DNA from: Deltaproteobacteria bacterium
GTDB lineage: Bacteria; Desulfobacterota; UBA8473
NCBI GenBank assembly: GCA_030643245.1
Contig: DAOWME010000029.1
Location: 1-18,581, forward strand
Direction of reading: 5' to 3'
DNA: 18,581 bases
Shown here piece by piece: positions 1 through 7,446 of this stretch (within the stretch, counting starts at the first letter, position 1; every line of letters starts with the position of its first letter). The notes under the pieces were generated by a model. The model searched no databases and was not told the DNA's origin. It saw nothing but the letters and a program-made list of their open reading frames with translations. The position numbers were made by a program, and so were the translations under genes.

Positions 1-160
1 ATCATTCAAAAAACGAGGCTTTCCCCCTGTTCTTTCTTAACGCTCACTAAAATGCTCAAACAGCTGCACAGATTAAAATTTAACCACCGTTGAATCTGTG
101 CCGAGACCGTTTTTTTATTCGAAAGTGTAAACTACTTTATAACTTTTATGAAGGATGCCC
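1..160 (+). repeat. Palindromic repeat family 1, arm A (truncated by window edge)
   Basis: This 160-bp stretch is almost identical, as a reverse complement, to 13161-13320; only about four differences are visible, including one extra C in the other copy. It ends outward with ATGAAGGATGCCC, the same end found on the other arms. It carries the core AAAATTTAACCACCGTTGAA shared by all four arms in the window. The complete element at 13161-13471 shows that this is one half of a palindrome, so the other half should lie upstream of base 1. No ORF in it looks coding. It forms the far-upstream leader of tilS. Confidence 0.85.
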
Positions 161-264
161 ATATTTCTTTAATTTTCATACAACTTACTATTAAAGTCAA
201 CCAAAAATGATTTGAATGGAGATTTATGGGGCAGTACATCAATATGCTAGGGAGAGAAAAAATC

Positions 265-1647
265 ATGCGCATCTCAAAGGTCGGAAAAACAATAGAAAAA
301 TACCGTATGTTGGAGAAAGGGGATAGGGTGGTAGTTGCGGTGTCCGGTGGGCCTGATTCCGTCCTTCTTCTCCATGTTCTGAACGAATTGAGAAGCGATT
401 TCAACCTTGTCCTGATAGTAGCCCACATGGACCATGGTATAAGAGGGGTGGAGTCGAAAAAGGAATGGATGTTCGTAGAAAGTCTGGCCAGTCAACTCGG
501 TCTGCCTTTTGAGTCCAGATCCGTGGACGTACCCGCTCTCAAGAAGGCTGAAAGGCTCTCAACTCAACAGGTTGCAAGGGATGCCCGGTATAAGTTCTTC
601 CTGGATACATTGAAGAAGTTTGGTGCGCAGAAGGTGGCATTGGGGCATAATGCGGATGATCAAGCAGAGACGGTCCTGATGAGGTTGATGAGAGGTGCGG
701 GGACAAAAGGACTCTGCGGGATTCCTCCCGTGCGAGATGGTGTCTTTATCCGACCGCTCATTGAGATCGAGAGGCGTGATATAGAGTGTCTTTTAAGGAG
801 AGATGGTATTGAATTTGTTACAGACAGTTCAAATAAGGATAATACATACTTGCGCAACAGGATACGTAATACACTTATACCCATACTGATGAAAGAGTAT
901 AACCCTGGTATTGTAAAGAGCTTGGTTCATACGTCTGAAATTTTTAGAAAAGAGGATGAATTTCTTGAAAGGCTCGCCTGCGATCATTTTTCCAGAACCC
1001 GTCTTTCCGGGGACCATAAAGCGGTAACCCTCGATATTTCACGTTTGCAGGAATCAGAAGAACCCATTCAGGTTAGGGTGTTACGAAAGGCGATAGAGTG
1101 TTTTTCCGGTAATCTAAAGAGGATTAGCTTTAAACACATGGAATCAATAATGAGCATGTTGTCCGGCAGGAGTGGAAACAAATCTTTGAGCCTGCCGGGA
1201 GGGACCCTTATTGAGAGGAGATACAATGAACTGATAGTGAGACGGGATGCAGAGATTAGGTCTTTCTGTTATTCTTTTTCCCAACTTCCACAACACGTCA
1301 GATTAGAAGAGATCGGTAAAGATGTCGAATTCAAGATTATTACACCCGGTGGCAACCTGAGGATGGATATTAATCCGAACGTGGCATTTATGGATTACGA
1401 CCGTATTAAATTCCCGATGGTTATAAGGAATTTTGAAGAAGGAGATAGGTTTCAACCGATGGGATTGAAGGGGACAAAGAAACTCAAGGATCTTTTCATT
1501 GATTGTAAAATCCCCAGGTCAGTGCGAAAACAGATCCCCCTCCTGCTTTTCGATGGCGTGATCGCATGGGTTATGGGCCTGAGGATAGACCATAGAGTGA
1601 TGGTCAGGGACTTTACCAGCGGGATACTCAAGGTTAAGATTTTTTAG
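265..1647 (+). CDS. tilS: tRNA(Ile)-lysidine synthetase TilS
   Basis: TilS uses ATP and lysine to convert cytidine 34 of the CAU-anticodon isoleucine tRNA to lysidine, so that AUA is read as isoleucine; it is an essential cytosolic enzyme. The N-terminal PP-loop ATPase motif SGGPDS lies at residues 27-32, followed by the HMDHGIRG and LGHNADDQAETVLMRL blocks typical of TilS. The C-terminal third (GDRFQPMGLKGTKKLKDLF and KIPLLL-like segments) is the TilS C-terminal domain, so this is the long form at 460 aa. I chose ATG 265 because GGAG at 251-254 precedes it and the family homology starts there; an in-frame ATG at 226 would add 13 residues without a clear RBS. tilS often precedes ftsH, as here, but repeat arm D and a promoter separate them, so ftsH is probably expressed independently. 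Confidence 0.95.
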   Translation: MRISKVGKTIEKYRMLEKGDRVVVAVSGGPDSVLLLHVLNELRSDFNLVLIVAHMDHGIRGVESKKEWMFVESLASQLGLPFESRSVDVPALKKAERLSTQQVARDARYKFFLDTLKKFGAQKVALGHNADDQAETVLMRLMRGAGTKGLCGIPPVRDGVFIRPLIEIERRDIECLLRRDGIEFVTDSSNKDNTYLRNRIRNTLIPILMKEYNPGIVKSLVHTSEIFRKEDEFLERLACDHFSRTRLSGDHKAVTLDISRLQESEEPIQVRVLRKAIECFSGNLKRISFKHMESIMSMLSGRSGNKSLSLPGGTLIERRYNELIVRRDAEIRSFCYSFSQLPQHVRLEEIGKDVEFKIITPGGNLRMDINPNVAFMDYDRIKFPMVIRNFEEGDRFQPMGLKGTKKLKDLFIDCKIPRSVRKQIPLLLFDGVIAWVMGLRIDHRVMVRDFTSGILKVKIF

Positions 1648-1664
1648 GGGTTACTATTATTATT

Positions 1665-1766
1665 GGGCATCCTTCATACATCGGTTTACACTTTTGAAAT
1701 TATGGATGCTTCAACGGTGGTCAAATTTTAACCCGTGCAGAACTCGCATCTAAGTGAGCATAAAGA
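1665..1766 (-). repeat. Palindromic repeat family 1, solo arm D
   Basis: About 102 bp begin with the outer end GGGCATCCTTCAT and match the reverse complement of 13370-13471 with only about three substitutions. The two copies are therefore recent. Beyond base 1766 the similarity stops, and no second arm follows. The arm begins 17 bp after the tilS stop, and its outer end faces tilS just as arm A does on the other side. Confidence 0.85.
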
Positions 1767-1970
1767 TGAGATGCACAAATGGGGAAGTTATTTCAGCCTC
1801 GTCCCTTACTCAGATTCCTCCCTCTGGCCTTGTGAAATTTAATATCTGAAAACCTATAGCTGCTGCTGTGGATCGATTTCTATTGTAATTTGCAATGATA
1901 TGTATTATATAATGAATAGTTTTTGGAAAATTTCTCGTAACGTCTTTCGGAAGGATTATATAAAGAAACT
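1767..1970 (+). promoter_or_regulatory. Candidate sigma70 promoter and leader of ftsH
   Basis: The rest of the tilS-ftsH gap holds no ORF of note. A good sigma70-like promoter is visible: TTGTAA at 1883-1888, then TATATA at 1906-1911 (17-bp spacer) overlapping a perfect TATAAT at 1908-1913 (19-bp spacer). It lies about 58 bp before the ftsH ATG and is the most convincing promoter in the window. A GGAAGG at 1949-1954 could serve as a rather distant RBS. The 11-mer AAAACCTATAG at 1849-1859 also occurs at the centre of the complete family 1 element (13330-13340), so part of this spacer may be old element sequence. Confidence 0.5.
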
Positions 1971-3860
1971 ATGAACGGAAAAATGAGTTCGTTTCAAAAA
2001 AACATGGCTTTGTGGCTGGTCATTACCCTAATGATGATATTGTTGTACCAGCTTTTCAACAAACCTCAGAGTAGACATGACAGCGTCGTATTCAGTGAGT
2101 TTCTGTCTGCTGTGGAAAGGGGTAGTGTCTTGGAGGTTGCGATCCAGGGTGATAATATCCGTGGAAAGTACCTGGATGGAAGGGGTTTCAAAACCTATGC
2201 GCCCCGCGATCCTGATCTCATCAGGATCCTAAGGGAAAAGGGGGTCGTGATATCGGCCAAGCCCGAGGAAACTTCTCCTTGGTATGTCAGCGTGCTCCTA
2301 TCCTGGTTTCCTATGCTCCTTCTTATCGCTGTGTGGGTTGTCTTTATGAAGCAGATGCAGGGTGGGGGCAGAGCAATGTCTTTTGGAAAAAGCAGGGCAA
2401 GGTTGCTCTCGGAACACCAGCATAAGGCGACCTTTGAAGACGTTGCGGGTATTGATGAGGCGAAGGAAGAATTGCAGGAGATCATAGAGTTTTTGAAGAA
2501 TCCACAGAAATTCACGAAACTGGGGGGCAGAATCCCCAAAGGGGTACTACTCATGGGCGCCCCTGGTACGGGAAAAACACTGCTGGCAAGAGCCATTGCC
2601 GGAGAAGCGGATGTCCCCTTCTTCAGTATAAGCGGGTCTGATTTTGTTGAGATGTTTGTGGGGGTGGGAGCATCTCGTGTAAGGGACCTCTTTATCCAGG
2701 GAAAGAAAAATGCCCCCTGCATCATATTCATCGATGAGATTGATGCGGTGGGAAGGCATCGTGGAGCCGGGTTAGGGGGAGGACATGATGAAAGGGAACA
2801 GACGCTGAATCAATTGCTGGTGGAGATGGATGGTTTTGAATCAAAGGAGGGTGTAATCCTTATCTCGGCTACCAATAGACCGGATGTGCTGGATCCGGCT
2901 TTGCTGCGCCCGGGGAGATTTGATCGACAGGTGGTTGTCCCCCCACCTGACATAAGGGGGAGGCAAGGGATACTATCAGTGCATACCAGGAAGACTCCCC
3001 TGGACGATAGTGTAGATCTTGAAATCTTATCAAGAGGCACGCCCGGCTTCACTGGAGCAGACCTGGAGAATCTGGTAAATGAGGCGGCTTTACTGGCAGC
3101 GAGGAAGGATAAGGTAAAGATCGAGGCGGACGATTTTGAACAGGCAAAAGACAAGGTCATGATGGGCGCTGAAAGGAGAAGCATGATTATCAGCGCTGAG
3201 GAAAAGCGTAATACTGCTTACCATGAGGCAGGTCATGCGTTAATTGCCAAGTTGCTGCCAGGTACGGACCCGATCCACAAAGTGACTATAATACCCAGGG
3301 GCAGGTCGTTGGGCTTGACCCAGCAGTTGCCCATAGATGAAAAACACACATATCCCAAGGAATATTTGTTGAACAATATCGCCATCTTGCTTGGCGGGAG
3401 GATCGCTGAAGAGATCGTATTGGGAGATATTACCACCGGTTCGGGCAATGACCTTGAAAGGTGCACTGATTTGGTAAGGAAGATGGTCTGTGAATGGGGG
3501 ATGAGTGAAGAGTTGGGCCCCCTGACTTTTGGCAAGAAAGAGGAGCAGATCTTCCTTGGGAGAGAGATCGCTCAACATAGGGATTACAGTGACCACACGG
3601 CTAGAAAGATTGATAGAGAGGTGAAAAAAATTGTCACTGAAAACTATCAAAGGGCAAAGAAGCTGTTGACAGATAATCTCCACATCCTGCATGAGATTGC
3701 CAATACGTTATTGGAAAAGGAGGTGCTTTGTGGGGACGAGATCGATGAGATAGTCAAGAAAGCACCACCGGATTCGACCGAGCTGGAAGTCACGGGGGAT
3801 AGGAAACTAGGAAGCAAAAGAGCCGAGGACAACTCTGGAAGTCTTCGAGATACGGGATGA
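1971..3860 (+). CDS. ftsH: ATP-dependent zinc metalloprotease FtsH
   Basis: FtsH is a membrane-anchored AAA+ hexamer that extracts and degrades misfolded membrane proteins and regulators such as LpxC, whose gene lies at the far end of this window. In the sequence, a transmembrane helix spans residues about 11-29, a periplasmic segment about 30-103, and a second helix about 106-126. Walker A GAPGTGKT is at 196-203, Walker B IIFIDE at 251-256, and the second region of homology runs TNRPDVLDPALLRPGRFDR at 301-319. The zinc-binding HEAGH is at 418-422, and Asp494 in SGNDLE is the expected third ligand. The length of 629 aa is normal. Start choice is uncertain: ATG 1971 is first, but typical FtsH N termini align from the in-frame ATG at 1983 (MSSFQKN). 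The gene overlaps folP by 4 bp. Confidence 0.97.
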   Translation: MNGKMSSFQKNMALWLVITLMMILLYQLFNKPQSRHDSVVFSEFLSAVERGSVLEVAIQGDNIRGKYLDGRGFKTYAPRDPDLIRILREKGVVISAKPEETSPWYVSVLLSWFPMLLLIAVWVVFMKQMQGGGRAMSFGKSRARLLSEHQHKATFEDVAGIDEAKEELQEIIEFLKNPQKFTKLGGRIPKGVLLMGAPGTGKTLLARAIAGEADVPFFSISGSDFVEMFVGVGASRVRDLFIQGKKNAPCIIFIDEIDAVGRHRGAGLGGGHDEREQTLNQLLVEMDGFESKEGVILISATNRPDVLDPALLRPGRFDRQVVVPPPDIRGRQGILSVHTRKTPLDDSVDLEILSRGTPGFTGADLENLVNEAALLAARKDKVKIEADDFEQAKDKVMMGAERRSMIISAEEKRNTAYHEAGHALIAKLLPGTDPIHKVTIIPRGRSLGLTQQLPIDEKHTYPKEYLLNNIAILLGGRIAEEIVLGDITTGSGNDLERCTDLVRKMVCEWGMSEELGPLTFGKKEEQIFLGREIAQHRDYSDHTARKIDREVKKIVTENYQRAKKLLTDNLHILHEIANTLLEKEVLCGDEIDEIVKKAPPDSTELEVTGDRKLGSKRAEDNSGSLRDTG

Positions 3861-4744
3861 CCTATTACCACAAAGCTATCGATAAGGGGCACAGAGATGA
3901 CTTCATAATCAGGTGTCGGAACGTCGACCTACAACTCGGGCGGCGGACCCATATTATGGGGATAGTGAATGTGACCCCGGACTCTTTTTCGGATGGAGGT
4001 CTGTTTTTTGATCCTGACCGGGCCGTTACCCATGCCCTCAAACTGGTTGACGAGGGGGCCGATGTCATAGATGTGGGTGGGGAGACCACAATGCCCGGGT
4101 CAACGCCTGTCGATGCGGAAGAAGAAGTGACTCGGGTCGTCCCTGTGATAGAAGCGCTTGCATCGAAGATCGATGCGCCCATATCAATAGATACCTACAA
4201 GTCGGTTGTGGCAGAAAAGGCGGTCGAGGCTGGAGCCGAGATAATAAACGACATAAGTGCGCTCCATTTCGATCCCGATATGGCGCGGACCGTTGCCTGC
4301 CTTGATGTCCCGGTTATCCTTATGCATATTAAAGGTACTCCTGAAAATATGCAGCAAGCCCCCCACTATGAATCCTTAATTTTTGAGATTATCCAATATC
4401 TGAGAGAAAGTATAGGGATGGCTCAAGAAGCCGGGATAGACATTGACAAGATTATCATAGATCCCGGGATAGGATTCGGAAAATCGATTGATGAAGGACA
4501 CAACCTGAAGATAATCCACAGGTTGTCAGAATTTAAGGATCTTGGCAGGCCTATTCTTGTGGGTGTATCAAGGAAGGCATTTATCGGTAGGATACTTGAT
4601 GCTGACATTACGGAGAGGGAAGAGGGAACCGCCGCAGCCGTGTCAGCGGCTGTATTCAATGGAGCCAATATCGTACGGGTGCATAACGTGGGTATGATAA
4701 AGAAGGTTGTAAAGGTTATCGACGCGATCAGGAATGCCCTATAA
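3857..4744 (+). CDS. folP: Dihydropteroate synthase
   Basis: DHPS condenses dihydropterin pyrophosphate with p-aminobenzoate in folate synthesis and is the sulfonamide target. Visible motifs are MGIVNVTPDSFSDGG (34-48), DVGGE (72-76), SIDT with Asp112, IND with Asn131, LMHIKGTP (155-162), DPGIGFGK (202-209), SRK with Lys240 and RVH (274-276). The loop that reads GGESTRPG in E. coli reads GGETTMPG here, so the conserved pyrophosphate-contacting Arg (Arg63 in E. coli) is Met79. All other expected catalytic residues are present, so the enzyme is probably active, but this change is unusual. The start overlaps the ftsH stop as ATGA, which indicates translational coupling; this gives an N terminus about 15 residues longer than in E. 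coli. The TAA stop is also the first three bases of the repeat that follows. Confidence 0.95.
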   Translation: MTYYHKAIDKGHRDDFIIRCRNVDLQLGRRTHIMGIVNVTPDSFSDGGLFFDPDRAVTHALKLVDEGADVIDVGGETTMPGSTPVDAEEEVTRVVPVIEALASKIDAPISIDTYKSVVAEKAVEAGAEIINDISALHFDPDMARTVACLDVPVILMHIKGTPENMQQAPHYESLIFEIIQYLRESIGMAQEAGIDIDKIIIDPGIGFGKSIDEGHNLKIIHRLSEFKDLGRPILVGVSRKAFIGRILDADITEREEGTAAAVSAAVFNGANIVRVHNVGMIKKVVKVIDAIRNAL

Positions 4745-4911
4745 CTTGAACGTATAGGAAATCCCATTTTTTAGTCAATTATATCAATTAGTCCCTGACT
4801 ATGTGTGCCAGCCGCTCATAGCTATTAAGCTATTAAGCTGATAAGCCATTAAGCTAATAAGTCGAAAAGCCTCAACGGCTTAACAGCTAAGAGCTCGCTC
4901 GAAGGGCGCTA
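4742..4911 (+). repeat. Intergenic repeat family 2, copy 1 with five 8-bp units
   Basis: This copy matches 12056-12210 in direct orientation, with very high identity over its first about 70 bp. It starts TAACTTGAAC, then AGGAAATCCC four bases later, so its first bases are the folP stop codon. From 4821 to 4860 there are five 8-bp units (GCTATTAA twice, GCTGATAA, GCCATTAA, GCTAATAA). It ends in a short hairpin, CGCTC-GAA-GGGCG (4896-4908). The other copy has C in place of the T in the stem, turning a T-G pair into C-G, which conserves the structure. The repeat fills most of the folP-glmM gap. Confidence 0.85.
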
Positions 4912-4942
4912 AGTTCAGCAAAGATAGCAGTGGAGGAGTAAG

Positions 4943-6292
4943 GTGGGGAGGCTTTTCGGTACAGACGGTGTAAGAGGGGTTGCAAATATTGAACCCATGA
5001 CCGTTGAAACGGCAACACAGTTGGGAAGGGGGATTTCTTATGTATTTAAGAGTGAACCGAGAAGACACAAGATTGTGGTTGGGAAAGACACCCGTCTTTC
5101 CGGATATATGATCGAGAATGCCCTGACTGCCGGTATCTGTTCTATGGGGGTTGATGTCTTACTGGTTGGTCCGCTCCCGACCCCCGGAATTGCTTTCATT
5201 ACATCGAGTATGAGGGCTGATGCAGGGGTTGTGATATCTGCTTCTCACAATCCTTTTCAGGATAATGGGATAAAGTTTTTTTCCAGAGACGGTTTTAAAC
5301 TGCCGGATGAGTTAGAGGCAAAGATTGAGAAATTGGTCTTTTCCGACAAGATAGATTCTCTCCGTCCGACGGCTTCAGAAGTGGGAAAGGCGTTTCGCAT
5401 CGACGATGCTGCGGGTAGGTACATAGTTTTTCTTAAAAGCACATTTCCTAAAGACTTGACCCTGGACGGGGTAAAGATTGTTCTAGACTGCGCAAACGGA
5501 GCAGCTTACCGTGTGGCCCCTGCGGTCTTTGGGGAATTGGGAGCGGAATTGGTTACGTTAGGTGTGAAACCTGATGGGGAGAATATTAACTCAGGCTGTG
5601 GTTCTATGCATCCGGAGGTCATCAGCAAGGCAGTCAAGGAAAACAAGGCAGACGTGGGGATAGCCCTGGACGGGGATGCCGACAGGGTGATTTTTGTTGA
5701 TGAGACTGGGAAGTTAGTGGACGGTGACCACATCATGGCGATCTGCACGGCTGAGATGATGGAAAAAAAGGCGCTCAACAAAAATACATTGGTCACCACC
5801 GTAATGAGCAATATGGGCCTGGATGTGGCCGTTAGAAAGCTGGGAGCAAGGACCGTTAAGACAGCCGTGGGGGACAGGTATGTAGTTGAAAAAATGCGGG
5901 AGAATGGCTATAACCTTGGGGGTGAGCAATCCGGCCACATTGTGTTTCTGGACTATAACACCACGGGAGATGGGGTTATCTCCGCACTGCAGATATTGGC
6001 TGTTATGAAGAGACAAGATAAGACACTCTCTGAGTTGGCGGGGATAATGGAAACGTTTCCCCAGGTCTTGTTGAATGTGAAAGTGAAAGAGAGAAAAGAG
6101 ATAGATGATATCCCGGAAATTGCGTCCAAAATAAGGGGCATACAAGAAAAACTCGGGGACCGGGGGAGGACCCTTGTCAGGTTTTCGGGAACCGAACCGC
6201 TAGTGAGGGTAATGCTGGAGGGGGAAGACGAAAGTGAAATCGTGGCCATGGCGGAAGAGGTTGCTGATTCTGTGAGAAGAGCTTTGGGATGA
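4943..6292 (+). CDS. glmM: Phosphoglucosamine mutase GlmM
   Basis: GlmM interconverts glucosamine-6-phosphate and glucosamine-1-phosphate, feeding UDP-GlcNAc for peptidoglycan and lipid A; lpxC in this window uses a product of the same route. The phosphoserine loop is ISASHNP with Ser101, the metal-binding loop is DGDADR (243-248), the sugar-binding loop is GGEQSG (326-331), and the phosphate-binding C-terminal loop is RFSGTEP (413-419). At 449 aa it has the usual four-domain length. The start is GTG, chosen because GGAGGA at 4932-4937 is correctly spaced and the family N terminus GRLFGTDGVRG follows at once. In many Desulfobacterota cdaA and a ybbR gene sit just upstream; here only a repeat does. 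Confidence 0.96.
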   Translation: MGRLFGTDGVRGVANIEPMTVETATQLGRGISYVFKSEPRRHKIVVGKDTRLSGYMIENALTAGICSMGVDVLLVGPLPTPGIAFITSSMRADAGVVISASHNPFQDNGIKFFSRDGFKLPDELEAKIEKLVFSDKIDSLRPTASEVGKAFRIDDAAGRYIVFLKSTFPKDLTLDGVKIVLDCANGAAYRVAPAVFGELGAELVTLGVKPDGENINSGCGSMHPEVISKAVKENKADVGIALDGDADRVIFVDETGKLVDGDHIMAICTAEMMEKKALNKNTLVTTVMSNMGLDVAVRKLGARTVKTAVGDRYVVEKMRENGYNLGGEQSGHIVFLDYNTTGDGVISALQILAVMKRQDKTLSELAGIMETFPQVLLNVKVKERKEIDDIPEIASKIRGIQEKLGDRGRTLVRFSGTEPLVRVMLEGEDESEIVAMAEEVADSVRRALG

Positions 6293-6310
6293 AGAGTGGA
6301 GGGCTATGAA

Positions 6311-7051
6311 GTGGCCGGGTTATCTGTGAATGTTGACCATGTGGCAACCATTAGAGAAGCCAGGAGAATAAACGAACCTGATCCTGTAACAGCGGCGGCA
6401 ATGGCCGAGCTGGCCGGCGCTGATGGTATTATCGTCCACTTGAGAGAGGACCGCAGGCATATCAAAGATAGGGACCTCTGGTTACTCAAGGAAACGATTA
6501 AAACCAAACTAAATCTGGAAATGGCATCGACCGAGGAAATGGTCAAGATAGCGCTCGAAGTTAAACCCCACATGGTGACCTTGGTGCCGGAAAAGCGAAA
6601 AGAGTTGACTACCGAGGGTGGACTGGATTTAATTGCGAACAAAGAACGTGTGACGGAATCCGTAGCATTGCTTAGAGAAGGCGGGATACTGGCGAGTCTT
6701 TTCATCGATCCGGATATAGACCAGATTAAGACTGCCCACAGGGTCAGCGCTGATTTTGTGGAGGTCCACACGGGCAGGTTTTGTGATGCAGAGGACAGGG
6801 TTGAGGAGGAAAAAGAACTGGAGAGGATCATTACTTCTGTCAGGATGGCATCCAAACTAAGGCTGGGGGTGAATGCCGGTCATGGCTTAAACTATCAGAA
6901 CATTAAGAGGTTGTTGGGGGTTAATGAGATCGAGGAGTTCAGTATCGGTCATAGCATAATATCCAGGGCGGTATTTGTCGGCATGGATCAAGCGGTCAGA
7001 GAGATGATAGCATTGATAAGGTGTGAGACTATCAGGCCATTGAATACTTGA
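6311..7051 (+). CDS. pdxJ: Pyridoxine 5'-phosphate synthase PdxJ
   Basis: PdxJ joins 1-deoxy-D-xylulose 5-phosphate and 3-amino-2-oxopropyl phosphate to form pyridoxine 5'-phosphate, the ring-closing step of vitamin B6 synthesis. The N terminus AGLSVNVDHVATIREAR, the phosphate/substrate segment VHLREDRRHI with its conserved His, the catalytic-site NLEMA Glu and the NAGHGLNY motif are all present. I chose GTG 6311 because GGAGGG at 6298-6303 lies 7 nt before it and E. coli PdxJ also begins about three residues before its VNIDH motif. A further in-frame GTG at 6296 would add five residues but lacks a good RBS. This gives 246 aa, normal for the family. The pdxJ-acpS pair is conserved widely in proteobacteria. 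Confidence 0.95.
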   Translation: MAGLSVNVDHVATIREARRINEPDPVTAAAMAELAGADGIIVHLREDRRHIKDRDLWLLKETIKTKLNLEMASTEEMVKIALEVKPHMVTLVPEKRKELTTEGGLDLIANKERVTESVALLREGGILASLFIDPDIDQIKTAHRVSADFVEVHTGRFCDAEDRVEEEKELERIITSVRMASKLRLGVNAGHGLNYQNIKRLLGVNEIEEFSIGHSIISRAVFVGMDQAVREMIALIRCETIRPLNT

Positions 7052-7067
7052 GAGGGATGGGTCTCAT

Positions 7068-7445
7068 ATGATTTTTGGGATAGGCATTGATATCGTTAAG
7101 ATATCAAGGATGGAGATCGTCCTCGGAAGGTGGAAGGATCGATTTATGAATAGAGTCTTTGCACAGGATGAGATAGATTTCTGCATAAATAAAAGGTTGC
7201 CAGGTCAGCATTTTGCTGCGCGATTCGCGGCAAAGGAGGCCTTCTTAAAGGCCCTGGGGTTGGGAATGACGGCCGGCATACCATGGAAGGATATTGAAAT
7301 CACAAACAATGCAACGGGCAAGCCGGAGATGGAGTTGCATGGAAAAGCGAAAGAGACCTGTCATGAGAAGAATATCAAAAATATTCTTTTGAGTGTGACC
7401 CATGACGGTGAATATGGGATTGCTCAGGTAATACTGGAGAGATAA
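7068..7445 (+). CDS. acpS: Holo-[acyl-carrier-protein] synthase AcpS
   Basis: AcpS transfers the 4'-phosphopantetheine arm of CoA to a serine of apo-ACP, activating fatty acid synthesis. The group I phosphopantetheinyl transferase signature is clear: GIGIDIV with Asp8, and RFAAKEAFLKALG with Glu57, the two magnesium-coordinating residues. The basic C-terminal half ends with LLSVTHDGEYGIAQVIL, as expected. At 125 aa it is a full-length, trimer-forming type. A GAGAGGGA precedes the ATG. It sits 16 bp after pdxJ and 1 bp before the next gene, so co-transcription is very likely. Confidence 0.95.
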   Translation: MIFGIGIDIVKISRMEIVLGRWKDRFMNRVFAQDEIDFCINKRLPGQHFAARFAAKEAFLKALGLGMTAGIPWKDIEITNNATGKPEMELHGKAKETCHEKNIKNILLSVTHDGEYGIAQVILER

Positions 7446-7446
7446 G

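Noticed and set aside
2195..2731. A 178-codon minus-strand ORF inside ftsH.
   Set aside because: It is the antisense shadow of the FtsH AAA+ domain; it has no family motifs and the plus-strand product is certain.
4821..4860. The 8-bp tandem units considered as a CRISPR or iteron-type origin.
   Set aside because: The units are contiguous with no spacers, too short for CRISPR, and no replication gene or DnaA boxes are nearby; they are part of a dispersed repeat.
6304..6855. A 183-codon minus-strand ORF inside pdxJ.
   Set aside because: It is Ser-rich antisense of a confident gene, with no recognisable domain.
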